Positions 39,590-50,377 of a stretch of DNA of 64,000 bases are shown one piece after another (position 1 is the stretch's first letter; every line of letters begins with the position of its first letter). The notes below the pieces were generated by a model. That model ran no database searches and was not told where the DNA came from. It worked only from the letters and a program-made list of their open reading frames with translations. Source of the DNA: Tigriopus japonicus (lineage: Eukaryota > Arthropoda > Copepoda > Harpacticoida > Harpacticidae); assembly GCA_010645155.1 (NCBI GenBank), contig CM021316.1:5600954-5664953 (forward strand). The letters run 5' to 3'. Position numbers and translations under genes: made by a program.

Positions 39590-41569
39590 ATGCGTCCCAG
39601 TTTGAAGCTGTTGAGCAAGGAGTTTGGCAACTTGGCCGTGATTCGTGGAACGGTCAAGTACCATGTGTCACCCATGGAACAGCGAGCTTTTGCTGGAGCC
39701 ATCTCACAGGGTGTGCCCAACATCTTTTGGCGCATGCGACAGTCCTTCTTCTACGTGATGCCATGTAAGTCCAATGATCTTACATTCCATGATCATTACT
39801 AGGGACGGGCAAATAGTGTAAAAAGATTTTTGGTAACATAAACCCATTTTTCTGCACTTTTGCACTTTTCACCTTTATTTGCACTTTTTATTTACGTTTT
39901 TGGCCAAAATTGACAAATAGTTTAAAAAATGTTGTGGCTTTTGAAAGAATTTTTAGTTTCAAGATCAAATTTTGAACTAGTCGAAAAAGCTTGCATTTGC
40001 AGTCAACCATTCTTAGCACCTTGAAGAAATATGTGCATTTCAGATGCAAACCTCACACTTTATTCACCATCTTGGCTTTAACTATAACATCCTGTTTACT
40101 AAACTAAAGATTAGACAAAAGAATCTCATTGCATGCAACCAACAAATAGCAAGCCTAAAGAAACTCATGTTATGGTAATGGAAGGATCTACAAACAATAT
40201 AGATTGCAGAATTAGGTTTGCTGCCTTCAAAGATCGCTATTTCTAAAAAAGGCGTTTATAAATTTAAAATCATCAAGCTAAGGATACATCAATCTAGTAG
40301 TACACATTGTTTAATTGACTTGGAGATATTACTTTTAAGTTCCAAAAGTAATTGAGAACAGTTGATGTGATGAGACAATTAATGCCACATTTGAAATTGA
40401 GTTCTGGTAATTAGGCCATGGGCCAAATATTGAAGTTATGTCACTAAAACATGCTTAAAACACATTTATGACTATTTTCTGTGATGCAATTGTTAGGCAC
40501 ACATGGGTATTTTTCTGTTCAATTTTCAATGTCTATTTTTGAACAACTTGAAGGACAAAAACAAAGTGATGTAAAGCCATATTTAACAATTGCTAAATAT
40601 ATTTCGACAATATTTGAGGTGTATACATCCACGAGACCACCTTAGGAATAAAAAAATCAGAAGTTTGTTGACTAGAGTATTTTTCATGACTTTACATCCT
40701 TTTTGCTAGTGACCTAATTAATAGAACTCTATTACTTGTGCACCCCTCTCTTCACCTCAAACTAGTCTCAAATGTCTTTAGAACTTGTAAATGACTTCTC
40801 CCGCTCAATTAGGAGCCGTGGGTACTCCATGAATGACGTTTTAATCCCAAATGCAAGGTACTTGCTCTTTTTTGACATTTATTTGCACTTTTTGACATTT
40901 ATTTGCTCTTTTTTGAAATTTATTTGCTGTTTTTTCGACATTTATTTGCTCTTTTTCGACATTTATTTGCACTTTCAACATTTTTCTACACTTTGTTTTG
41001 CACTTTTGGGCACATTTTTTTGCAACTTTTGGTAACTAAAAGGGTAAGATTATTTGCACTTTCTGCCCGTCCCTAATCATTACAATGATCATGGAATCTA
41101 TACGTAGTTCCAGAGAAACTGAAGAAACTGCCCTGAAAAAAACATTTTAGAAGCTTACCCGAATTTTTTGTTACCACGCATAATTCATTACTCTTGCCTG
41201 GACTTACGCCTTCAACCATTTTTACAAACCGTGCCGTTAAAGTATATATGAACCCAAAGATAGTTCCTCTTTTTTACCACCTAAATAGGGATTACTTCTT
41301 CTGCAGTGATTTCATTCCATCAAACCCCTCTAATTTAGTGTTGGTTTTTCAAACTTCCAGAGTATTTGAGATTGTGAAATAATGATAAAACCAGGAAGCT
41401 GATGCAGATTAAAAGCTACCTGAAGAACACATTTTATGTAATTAAATCAATGGAAAATCTCATTGTGCTTTCAGCCGTTCTGCTGACCTACTTGGTTTAC
41501 TACACAGCCGAAAAGGAACACGACCGATTGCAGCGGAAACAACCAGGCCAATTCGACCATGAAAAGTAA
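39590..41569 (+). CDS. UQCRQ: Cytochrome b-c1 complex subunit 8 (UQCRQ/QCR8)
   Basis: Exon 1 is 39590-39764 and exon 2 is 41475-41569; the junction (CCAT|GTAAGT ... TTTCAG|CCG) keeps phase and gives 89 residues, close to the 82 of human. Exon 1 encodes the matrix-side part (FGNLAVIRGTVKYHVSPMEQ, then FAGAISQGVPNIFWRM). The transmembrane helix begins there and continues in exon 2 (VLLTYLVYY), followed by a charged tail. This small subunit contacts cytochrome b in respiratory complex III of the inner mitochondrial membrane. The 1.7-kb intron is large for this window because it holds a hAT-type element (39800-41075). An acceptor just before the ATG suggests a non-coding first exon. Confidence 0.93.
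39800..41075. mobile_element. hAT-type element, TAGGGACGGGCAAA family, copy B (in UQCRQ intron)
   Basis: The ends TAGGGACGGGCAAATAG and CTGCCCGTCCCTA form terminal inverted repeats. The flanks are a perfect 8-bp duplication, ATCATTAC (39792-39799 and 41076-41083). It is 1276 bp, against 487 bp for copy A, because of an unrelated-looking middle (about 39950-40855) that may be a nested insertion or the longer parent form. No transposase ORF is present. GCACTTTT and TTTATTTGC motifs are repeated near both ends. Confidence 0.85.
40866..40985. repeat. Short tandem array inside hAT copy B
   Basis: Five to six imperfect units of about 20-24 bp, each containing GACATTTATTTGCTCTTTTT or a close variant, lie near the right end of the element. 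Such subterminal arrays are typical transposase-binding regions in hAT elements; that role is inferred. Confidence 0.6.
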
Positions 41570-41636
41570 ACAAGCCCGTTCATGTCCGTTATGATCCCGG
41601 GTTCTCATTTCCTTCAATATGTAGTGACTTGTAAGA

Positions 41637-41642
41637 AATAAA
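41637..41642 (+). terminator. UQCRQ polyadenylation signal
   Basis: AATAAA lies 68 nt after the UQCRQ stop and about 60 nt before the convergent COX10 stop. Confidence 0.6.
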
Positions 41643-41703
41643 GAGGTCAATAACCAATAACAATTATGTATTGTAATGCGTCACTTTGGGCGTACAACGA
41701 TTA

Positions 41704-43203
41704 TCATGAGTCGGTCGGGGTCGTTTTATTCTCGGCCGCCGCGAGTTTGGATGAGGATCGCTTTTTACTGATAAACATCAGGGTCATAAGCAGGGGCAAA
41801 TGAATCAGGGTGAATCTAAATAACTTGCGAGACGATGAACTGTCCGCATTGCGATAGAACTTCCACGACAAGTAAGTCAAGATCAAATTCAAAGGCAACG
41901 AATCGAACGCGAACACCGGGTCAGTCACTTCCAACCAAGGTGCGGCCGTGCAAATGGCGATACATCCCAACGAATATCGTAAAGCCACGCGTCGGCACAG
42001 ATCTGGATCAGTTACGGACATCATGCGATAACCGGCTTTTGAATAATCCGGTCGCAAGTTCCACGACAGCGAATTAAAATGGGGAAATTGCCAGGCGTAC
42101 AAAATCCCGGCTAGCACCAACGAGCCCGGTTCTAATGATCCCGTACAACTAGCCCACCCAATCATAGGCGGAATGGCACCCACCACCGAGCCCACCCAAG
42201 TGTTCAAGATACTAACGCGCTTCATGGGTGTGTACACACAAGTGTACAAAATAAGATTAGCCCAGCCCAAACCCGCCGCTACCGGATTGACCAAACCGCT
42301 CAAAATAAGGCCACCGGAACCGGCAGTCACAGCGGCAAAAGTCATGGCATGCAAGGTGGACACGTGACCTCTGACTAGCACGCGATTCTTAGTCCGATTC
42401 ATTTGCGAATCGAAGGGCACCTCGAGGTACTGATTGATGGCGTTGGCCGAACTGGAAAAGAGGGCCGTGCCCAATGTTGAGTACAGAAACGTATCCCACA
42501 TGAACGGTCCAGGAGCGATAGCGTAACCGGCGGCGGCCGTGGCGCAAACGAGCAACGTTAACCGCGATTTGGACAACATCATATAATATGTGGGAAGTTG
42601 TCGGACATTTAACCGAACCGGCACAAAGCCCAAACGATCCAAGGCTGCCTGATCCGTAGGGAGTTTGAGCGCCAGCGCCGGCGGTCCCGATCGCAAAATA
42701 TCCGGCGAGATTTTCTCTTCATCGACAAAGATGGTCGGCGGTACCGGACTCCGGTCTGCCTTCACCGCGGGCTCAAAAAGCCCCGCAGGCGGTTCTTTCA
42801 GGCGTTCCACCAAGGTCTCGTAGGTTTTCGAGTGTTTGACATGATGGCGAACCGCCTCGAGCCAAGCTTCATGGGCCGGATGGGGCTGGGGCGTGGCATT
42901 GTCCTCGGGACGATCGATCGGATGAGTCCGTTCCGAACGCAGGTAAGGCAAATGAATAGGATCGACGACTCGTTCATATTTCTGAATGAATATGGCGGGT
43001 GGCGCCCAAGATTGAACTTGGGCGGGGCTCAAGGATGCATCCCTTAAGCTACTAGTCGCAGCCTTCTCGGTCGTATGGCCTTTCTTTTCTTCAACGGTTG
43101 AGGGGGAGGGTTGGGCCTTGTGTCGCAATGGTCGAATTCCACCACTGAAGACGCAACGACGTTGAGCGTTCCAACGAAGCGCGGTCAAAACGCAGACCGA
43201 CAT
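41704..43203 (-). CDS. COX10: Protoheme IX farnesyltransferase, mitochondrial
   Basis: A single-exon 499-residue frame (human 443). It begins MSVCVLTALRWNAQRRC, an Arg-containing, acid-free mitochondrial-type leader, followed by a poorly conserved linker of about 180 residues. The membrane UbiA-type prenyltransferase domain runs from about 200 to 480. The first prenyl-diphosphate motif is at 257-271 (NQYLEVPFDSQMNRT), then RTKNRVLVRG. The second conserved block is at 381-395 (WNLRPDYSKAGYRMM). Multiple hydrophobic helices are evident. COX10 converts heme B to heme O, the first step to heme A of cytochrome c oxidase. It is convergent with UQCRQ (134 bp between stops). Confidence 0.95.
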   Translation of the reverse strand: MSVCVLTALRWNAQRRCVFSGGIRPLRHKAQPSPSTVEEKKGHTTEKAATSSLRDASLSPAQVQSWAPPAIFIQKYERVVDPIHLPYLRSERTHPIDRPEDNATPQPHPAHEAWLEAVRHHVKHSKTYETLVERLKEPPAGLFEPAVKADRSPVPPTIFVDEEKISPDILRSGPPALALKLPTDQAALDRLGFVPVRLNVRQLPTYYMMLSKSRLTLLVCATAAAGYAIAPGPFMWDTFLYSTLGTALFSSSANAINQYLEVPFDSQMNRTKNRVLVRGHVSTLHAMTFAAVTAGSGGLILSGLVNPVAAGLGWANLILYTCVYTPMKRVSILNTWVGSVVGAIPPMIGWASCTGSLEPGSLVLAGILYAWQFPHFNSLSWNLRPDYSKAGYRMMSVTDPDLCRRVALRYSLGCIAICTAAPWLEVTDPVFAFDSLPLNLILTYLSWKFYRNADSSSSRKLFRFTLIHLPLLMTLMFISKKRSSSKLAAAENKTTPTDS

Positions 43204-44766
43204 GTTGGGGGCAGTTTAAGATGATCCTTGAGGGCCGTTCATCAATCCGAACACGAGAGGTTTCGGGCAGGGGATTTCCCCGGATTCTCCCGATTATCGA
43301 TGTCCTCTCCTCCCTTTCTTCGATCGGATCATGTGTTTATTACTGTGAAGTCTGTGATTCACATTATGGCTAATAGCGCCAGTAGCGCACTCACTAGTGA
43401 TGGAGGGCAAACAACAACTTTCCAAGTAGTCCGACACACTGCTTGGGCTGGCTTGAGCTTGGCACTACTTGGGTGCCCGTACAACTACTTTTCCCACCTA
43501 ACATGTTTGCCAAATTTACCATGGATGAAAATAAACCTTCTATATTAGAAATCACTAACCCAACCATATCAGGCAAAACAGGATCCATGCCGTTGTTAGG
43601 TATGCATTTTTTTCAATTCTGTTGCAAATAGACATGCAGAATATTTTGAGAAGATTTTCAAAAAGAGGTTTGGCATCTTACATTTTCTATTTTATCAACT
43701 CTGAGCAAGCAATATTGTTCACCAAGTGCGACTGATAAACCTCATTCTTGATTGGCCTCAAATGTGTTGTTCAGAACCAAATCTCAAAAATTCAACTGTT
43801 TTACAAATGGTACTAAATTTAAAAAGTATTTGAGTATTTTCCATTTTCATCCCTAAAATCACAAGATCAAAATAGTTTAAGCATAATTGTTTCTTGCCTC
43901 AACTTCTTTTGGCTCATTGGCACTCCTCAAAGAGCATGGTGGTTTTGAAGCCCAGGATAACATGAACTTACAGTGAAATCATGATGTAAGTAAATTGCTC
44001 TCTGCAAGTGTCATCTCAAGAACAATCTGATACACCTTTCTCTTGAATTTTTTAAATTCAACTTAGCTTGGCAATATCATTAATGCCTATGTTTACCATG
44101 TATTTTCCGAATTTTTCATGGAGTAAAGTAAGAAGTCAAATAAGTTAAATGTAGATACATCTAAGAGGGCCATAGTGCTTTCAACAAATTGAGCTAATGT
44201 TTAAATAAATTTTACACTTGTACAAATAACATATATAATCACTTTATGTTATTCAACGCAAAATGTCATTTCAGAAGTTACATTTTTAAATTGATTGAAC
44301 ATCTGGTTCCCTTTAATTTCTTTTAGATGTATTGTGTCATGCTAAAAGCATTTGTTAAAATGTTTTCATTGATAGAGCTTGTTATCAGAATACATTAAGG
44401 CATGTACACAACACATGTTTGCCAAAAATAAGTTTATCAAAATCAAATTTGCTAAATCAAATCAGACTGATAGTCCTTGAGTATATTCTGATGTCATCAA
44501 TCATTGAAAATGTAACAGCTTGACAAGTTTATTCTTCCAACTCACACTGCAGTTTCTTAACACTTCTGGGAGCAACTGTATCTTATATTGTTCCTTGAGA
44601 TTGCCAAGTGTATTGATGTATTGCCCAAGTAGTGCTTGCGAACAACTTGTGCTTGGTTGTCTGTGATGGCTCATTACTTGGCCAAGTCACATCACTAGCA
44701 CTCACTATTTCATTCACTCAATCTTCTGTCCTTATAACATACAAACAAACAGCATGCTACCCAGGG

Positions 44767-44880
44767 TTGCCAAGTTGGCATTTGTCGCCAAATTTGCTCC
44801 CAAAATTCGCCAAAATTTGCCAACTCAGTACAAAAAATTTCGCCAGATTTTCACCAAAAATATTTTTACTAACATCCTTG
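44767..44880. mobile_element. Terminal fragment of a hAT-like element (CAGGGTTGCCAAGTTGGC)
   Basis: CAGGGTTGCCAAGTTGGC followed by repeated CGCCAAATTT/GCCAAAATT motifs looks like a hAT left end with subterminal repeats. No inverted partner with matching target duplication was found. A related CGCCAAA-rich stretch lies at 49850-50010. Confidence 0.4.
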
Positions 44881-45169
44881 AGTATCAATTGTGCTAATAC
44901 AATCCTGGAGGGTAACCTTGAGTGTTGGATTCTTCATTGGATGCTTTAGCTCATATGTTTTGTCTGCACCAAGGCACACTGCAAGCATGCTTCCATTGTT
45001 GACTGCATGCAAGCTACTGGTGGATCTGATACCAGCAATGTCTCAGACAGTATGAGACCAGACCAATACAATGAACGTATCACTGGTCTTGATTCCGACT
45101 TGAGATCACAAGAGAAATGCAAAGTGTTGTCAAAATTGCTCAAATTGGGTTTTGCTTTTTTCAATGGTG

Positions 45170-45424
45170 TTTGATTTTTTCTTATTGTTGGTGCTAAGGT
45201 CAGAGGGTTGAGCCTCACACGGCCGGTGAAGTGAAGCCAGCAGCCATCACATCGTCCAAAGTTTTTCCGATAGGTAATTTCATGTCTGGTATCAGAATGT
45301 TTCTCTGCCTGTGGGTGTGGAACAGCATCTAAAAGTTTCCTTGAGAAAGGTTGGGGAGGAGAATGGAACTTGGAACCTCTCTCACTATAGGAAACTGCAA
45401 TAACCACGACACCACGTCTCCTCC
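45170..45424 (-). repeat. tRNA-derived SINE copy 2
   Basis: Minus-strand copy. The 70-nt head (45355-45424) starts GGAGGAGACGTGGTGTCGTG and ends CTCCTCC, preserving the acceptor-stem pairing. The body shares GATACCAGACATGA and AGGCTCAACCCTCTGACC blocks with copies 1 and 3. Confidence 0.75.
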
Positions 45425-48369
45425 TTAATGCCCAAAACAAATCATTGGTTTGAATTTGAAGGCACAATAAATCTAGATTTTATTTTTCCTTTGTTTTAAA
45501 CTGTAACTTTGAATTTCAAAGCGAGGAACATCTTGTCTATTCCACAACTTGGCATGACATGTTGGCTTCGGAGTTTTGAAGAAAAATACCTCAAATACCA
45601 CTGAAAGTGTGATGTGAAATCTTATTCATTAAAACAAAAACTTTGGATTTACATCCTCCAAATTGCCAGCTCAACCCGTAAAAACTGAACTACAAAAAAA
45701 TACGTTGTAATAAAAGATTTTTATTCATCTCTTTGGTGCACAATTTTTATTCATAATTTCAATTTCCTAAAGCCCATCAACATTAAGATCAAGTGGCAAA
45801 CCACAGCATTATTAACACATTCTAGTCAACGTTAGTGATGTAAAACAAGCTGACCGGCTTGATGGCATCGATGCCAATGCTTCCTGCGATGCAGCCTCGG
45901 AAAACATCGAGCAGGCTTGATTCATTTTCAGCTGATTCAGCATCACCAATTTCACTTGAAAATTTATATGGCTTTGATAGCGCAAAATCCCATGGCTGAT
46001 CGTATATACCTAATTGCTTTATAATTAGTGGTGGATTTAAAGCATAATTAGTACTGATGCGAACAAATTGGCCATTTCTTTGTTTGTTTGTATATTTGTT
46101 TGGGTTTTCAGAATATTTGTTTATTTGGGGTAAATTTGTATCATTCCCAAATAAAAATAGTGTTGCTGTCAAGATTTGTCATGATTTGTAAAAGCGAGTG
46201 TCTAATGATTATTTTCGCCACAATAATTATTGCCATTGAAATGATTCATTGGTACAAGAGATATATATTCCATGCAAATGGAACACTTACTTTTGACTTT
46301 CGAATTTTTTTCAAGACTTTGATTTTTTTTTGACCTTCCATATCCATCATGACCTTTGAATATCCAATGGAAAAATGTCGTTTTCAAGTCATCTGGCTTT
46401 TAAAAATGGCTTGAGGTTGTTCAGAGAAGGAAGACGTGTGATAAGAAAAATAATGTGATTAGTGCTGCAACATTCGAACCATAAAGACCAAATGTCAAAA
46501 AAACAGTCTGAATTGACAGAAATGCAAATGCTTCCACAACTTAACATTTTCATTAAAAACTGTCGTTGGATGTCTCTTTCAAGAGCAATTCAAGATTTTA
46601 CCAGTGTCATTTAGTTAGAAATTTTGGCAACATGATTTTTAGGTCTAAATAAGACTTTGTCGTCCTCTGGCTCTTCCATAATCTGGCAACTCTCTCTGCA
46701 GAGATGAGGATCAACATAGATAAATAAAATAGAGATATCTCAATTTTGACGTCGCCAAAACCGCCCTCTACGAGGAATAACTAACAACATTGCTAAAAAT
46801 GATGATTTCATAAGGAACGTCAAAGAGTGCGCTACCTTGTTGTGTAACATTTAGTAGGAAGAAATAAAATATTTACCAACCAACAACTGTACGTGCGTTG
46901 TATGTGGTTCACCAGTCGCGTTCACTATTTTTGTTCTTTATTTTCCTTTTAGCCATAATAATGAATAATGCTGCAGGCATTTGAAAATTTGAAATATGAA
47001 ATAACCAACGAAAATGTCGGAAATCAAAATGTACGTATCCAATATAGGTTCCACTATGTTTATTTGCATTGTCTCCCATGCCATATTTTGTTAGGGATAT
47101 TTCCTGATGTAACAGCAGTAGCCTACTGCACTTTGATCTTTTAGAAACCTGGTTTTGAAGAACATATGATGCAAATTGATTGATACAAAAGCTTAAAGGT
47201 GAAATCAAAATTCACGTTGCAAAGGCCAAGTCAACTGACAACATAGCGAAGGGTATGAATTCGTAACTTAGTCACTCAAAAGTATTTTAAGGTACAAATT
47301 ACAGCAATTACTAGTGACGTCATCATTTTTGGCGGGAAAAAAGTTCGGAAGACCTGTGTTTCTTAGAACACTCTAGTGTTTCTGATGAGCATGCGAGGTA
47401 ACTAAAACAAAGGTTTAGGCCTGGTAATTGCAACAATGCCTTTCCTATCTGCACAACTTGAAGTTGAAATAGCAATTCTTGACATTGTATTTGCAAAAAA
47501 GTATGTTTTGTTGCTTTTATCTAAAATTTCACTACATAAGTTGAGAGGGTTCTTCCGAACTTTGAAATTAGGAACGCCCAACTTTGAATAACAAGATGGC
47601 CAGAGGAGATCGGTTCCTGGGGCAACTAAACCTAAAAACAAATAATTTGTTTAATTGAAGGCTTCCAATTTCTCCATTTGTTTTCAAATTACTTTGCAAT
47701 ACTTCTCAACATATATTAACCATGCCATTGCCCATAAATGCAACATTTTTCGAAAATCTGACCCTTGAAAACTGAGATTTTTTTGGCAAGCCTACACTGC
47801 TAACGGCAGTTAGAGACGGCAGCAGGTCCGTAAAATGATTCGGTAATCACTCTCATAGAATAGCTAAAAATATTTACTCTTAAAGGCCAAAATATTTATA
47901 TACTATTTAAGAAAATAGCACTAAAATATTTAAGTAAGTATTTAAATCACACCCTTCTATTCAAAAAGGTTAGAATTGAGAAAATATTTTGGGAAATATT
48001 TTGCTTTTTTAAATTATTTTCTTCAGCATTTCCAAATTTTGAAAAAGAACTTTTGCAATAATACAAATGTTTTGCTTTCCAATATTCAGTATGTTTGTGG
48101 AAATAACTGCAATTTTCGAAAACCTGTTATTTTTTGGTAATAACCTTCAAAACAATTTGCAAGGTGCAGCTGCCCAAAACAAAATTTCTCCTGCGCAAAG
48201 TTGGTGGTTTCATAAGTCTTAAAAAAATGAAAAAAGGGAATTAGCTACTGGCATTCCATTTTTTCCTGAGTTTGGGTGAGCTTTTTAAACTAAACTAAAA
48301 AGCAAAATTAGATTTGGTTGAAACTTCAAGGAATAAGCTGAAACCATACACGTTTTTGTAACAATTAAG

Positions 48370-48625
48370 GGAGGAGGCGTGGTGCTGTGGAAAGCCCAGT
48401 GTCCTGTAGTGAGAGAGGTTCCAGGTTCGACTCTCCTCCCCGACCTTTCTCAAGGATACCTTTAGACGCTAATTCACACACCATAGATGGAGAACCAATC
48501 TGATACAAGACATGAGTATGCTCATCAGAAAAAGGGATGATGTAATGGCTGGCTGCGCTGGCCAGGCAAGGATCAATCCTCCAATCCTAGCACCCAACAA
48601 CAATCCAATTCAATAAAAAGGTGAT
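48370..48625 (+). repeat. tRNA-derived SINE copy 3
   Basis: Plus-strand, best-preserved copy. The 70-nt head (48370-48439) starts GGAGGAGGCGTGGTGC and ends CTCCTCC, with box B GGTTCGACTC at 48424-48433. The body includes GAGTATGCTCATCAG, GGCTGGCTGCGCTGGCC and the end CCTAGCACCCAACAACAATC followed by an A-rich tail. Confidence 0.75.
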
Positions 48626-49849
48626 TTTCCTTTTTTGGAAGAAAATGCCGAAATATGGAAAATCTGCTGTATATAGCAAAATGTTTATAGTAAATATTTG
48701 AACTTTGAATTAAAAAATTTCGGCCGTTCTAGTTATTAGTATCCAATAGCACACATTAAACACTTTAGTTTGGAATTTACAAACAAAATCCAAATCGGAG
48801 TGAGCTCACGAGCCTCATGAGGCTAACAAACAAAATCTTAAAGTTGAAATTTTTTTTTTTCAACCGCTGGAAATTTTAAATGAATTAAGAACATTCAATG
48901 AGAAAAAGTAATGAGATTGGGTTTGTAAATTTTTGACCTATTTTCACTGAAGCTTTTACAAAGTGTAAAGATACCACTCAAGCAACACAAAATATTCATT
49001 TTTCATTTGTGGTGCCATGCCCATTGCCCAGTATTTTTACCAAAAGATAGCAATTGCACTATTTCATGTCCAAAATAGTAGTGTAAAACCAAAACGTGCT
49101 AACAACAAAATAGTGGAACAAAAAAGCTTTTGGCCAAAAATTTGACCAAAATCGTGGTTTCAGTTTTGCCTACCAATGCCAAAGGCAAACCTGCACGAGA
49201 AACAATGAAGTTTAACAAAACTATCAAAGCTTTTCTGGTAATGGTGACGATGTGAGGTCCGGATGAATGAACAACAATGCAGCACTGCCAGGTATTTCCA
49301 AGTCAATAGTGTAAATTGCAAAATGGCAAATGCCATGGATAACACTGTTTCTCATTAAAACATCTACTCTCAAAGCAGAAACAAAAACATCTTTAGCCAT
49401 TGCCCAAACAAAAATTCTTGATTACCAAATTCTCGGTTTCCTGGTTCCACATTATTCATCAGTATTTTTAATCTCACATTCATTCCTTGGGGTAAATTTA
49501 GAACGTCTGAATAGCTTTACATCATTATTTTGGTTTCCACATTTGTTTGCTCAAGAGCTAATCATGGCATAACACAATTTGCTTCTGTCGAATCAAATCT
49601 GGCCTTTTTGTTGATGTTTTTTGGCACGACTGGTTTGAAAAATTCTGGCAGCACTGGTTTGTTATTTCGTCCGGACCTCCTTTTGTCACCATTACCGATT
49701 TTTTAATCTAAAAGCCTCTAACTCAATTTTAAGTTTTACAAATTTTGCTAAATTTGATTAATTTCAAAAATCAATTTTGCATCGACATAAGTCTGCTGAG
49801 TTCAATTTCGGTTTTTTTCGCAGCCAAAATTACTGTGGCTTATCACCAA

Positions 49850-50010
49850 AACTTGCCAATTTCGCCAAATCTTTAGCCAAATTTCCCAATCCCACCAAAC
49901 ATATGGCCAAATTCGCTTATATTTCGTCAGTTTTATGAAAATCGCCAGATTTGTCGCCAGATCAGCCTATTTCGCCATTTTTTTCATCGGCAAACGTCAA
50001 AATCGCCAGC
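49850..50010. repeat. CGCCAAATTT-rich repeat fragment
   Basis: At least six degenerate copies of CGCCAAAT, TAGCCAAATTT or TCGCCAGAT occur within 160 bp, like the subterminal region of the fragment at 44767. Confidence 0.4.
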
Positions 50011-50377
50011 AGCCGACTAGCTGATACGCCTGTTTTTTGTTGTTGTGTTTTGTACTCGCAAAAACAGGGCTACCACAATATCGCAAGTTAAACTTGATCA
50101 AGCAAGCCATATGGAATCTGATTCTGCCTTGGTTCATTGTTCACATTGTTTCGGCCTCTAAAAAGCAAACAAATATATTCTGAAACTTATTTATATTGTA
50201 CTTTAAAACTAGCATTTTGAAATTTGAGACTGTTTAACGGTCTGCAGGGACACAAGTTTAACTTTATGGTTTATTTTGAGATGGCCATTTTTAAATGATT
50301 TCAAACTTGGCAGCACTGGTCATCTCAGAAGGAAGTAAATAAATGAATGATTGTGATCTAGTATGATCGTGGCAGAG

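Larger units (their letters stand above)
43204..50377. other. Long repeat-rich intergenic region
   Basis: About 7.2 kb without a supported gene. It contains two SINE copies, degenerate CGCCAAATTT-rich repeat fragments and AT-rich DNA. A 32-codon open stretch at 43503-43599 ends at a donor-like site but has no partner exon. Confidence 0.5.

Noticed and set aside
40866..40985. CRISPR-like array
   Set aside because: Units are contiguous, without distinct spacers, and lie inside a hAT element in a eukaryotic genome.
43503..43599. 32-codon stretch ending at a GTATGC donor-like site
   Set aside because: Looks weakly like a first exon, but no partner exon or homologue was found in the repeat-rich DNA that follows.
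48370..48439. Possible tRNA gene
   Set aside because: The head has acceptor pairing and box-B sequence but lacks a proper anticodon arm, is followed by a SINE body and recurs as a repeat.
44767..50327. Single 5.5-kb hAT element from CAGGGTTGCC to GGCAGCACTG
   Set aside because: Flanking 8-mers do not match and no transposase ORF lies between; better treated as separate fragments.
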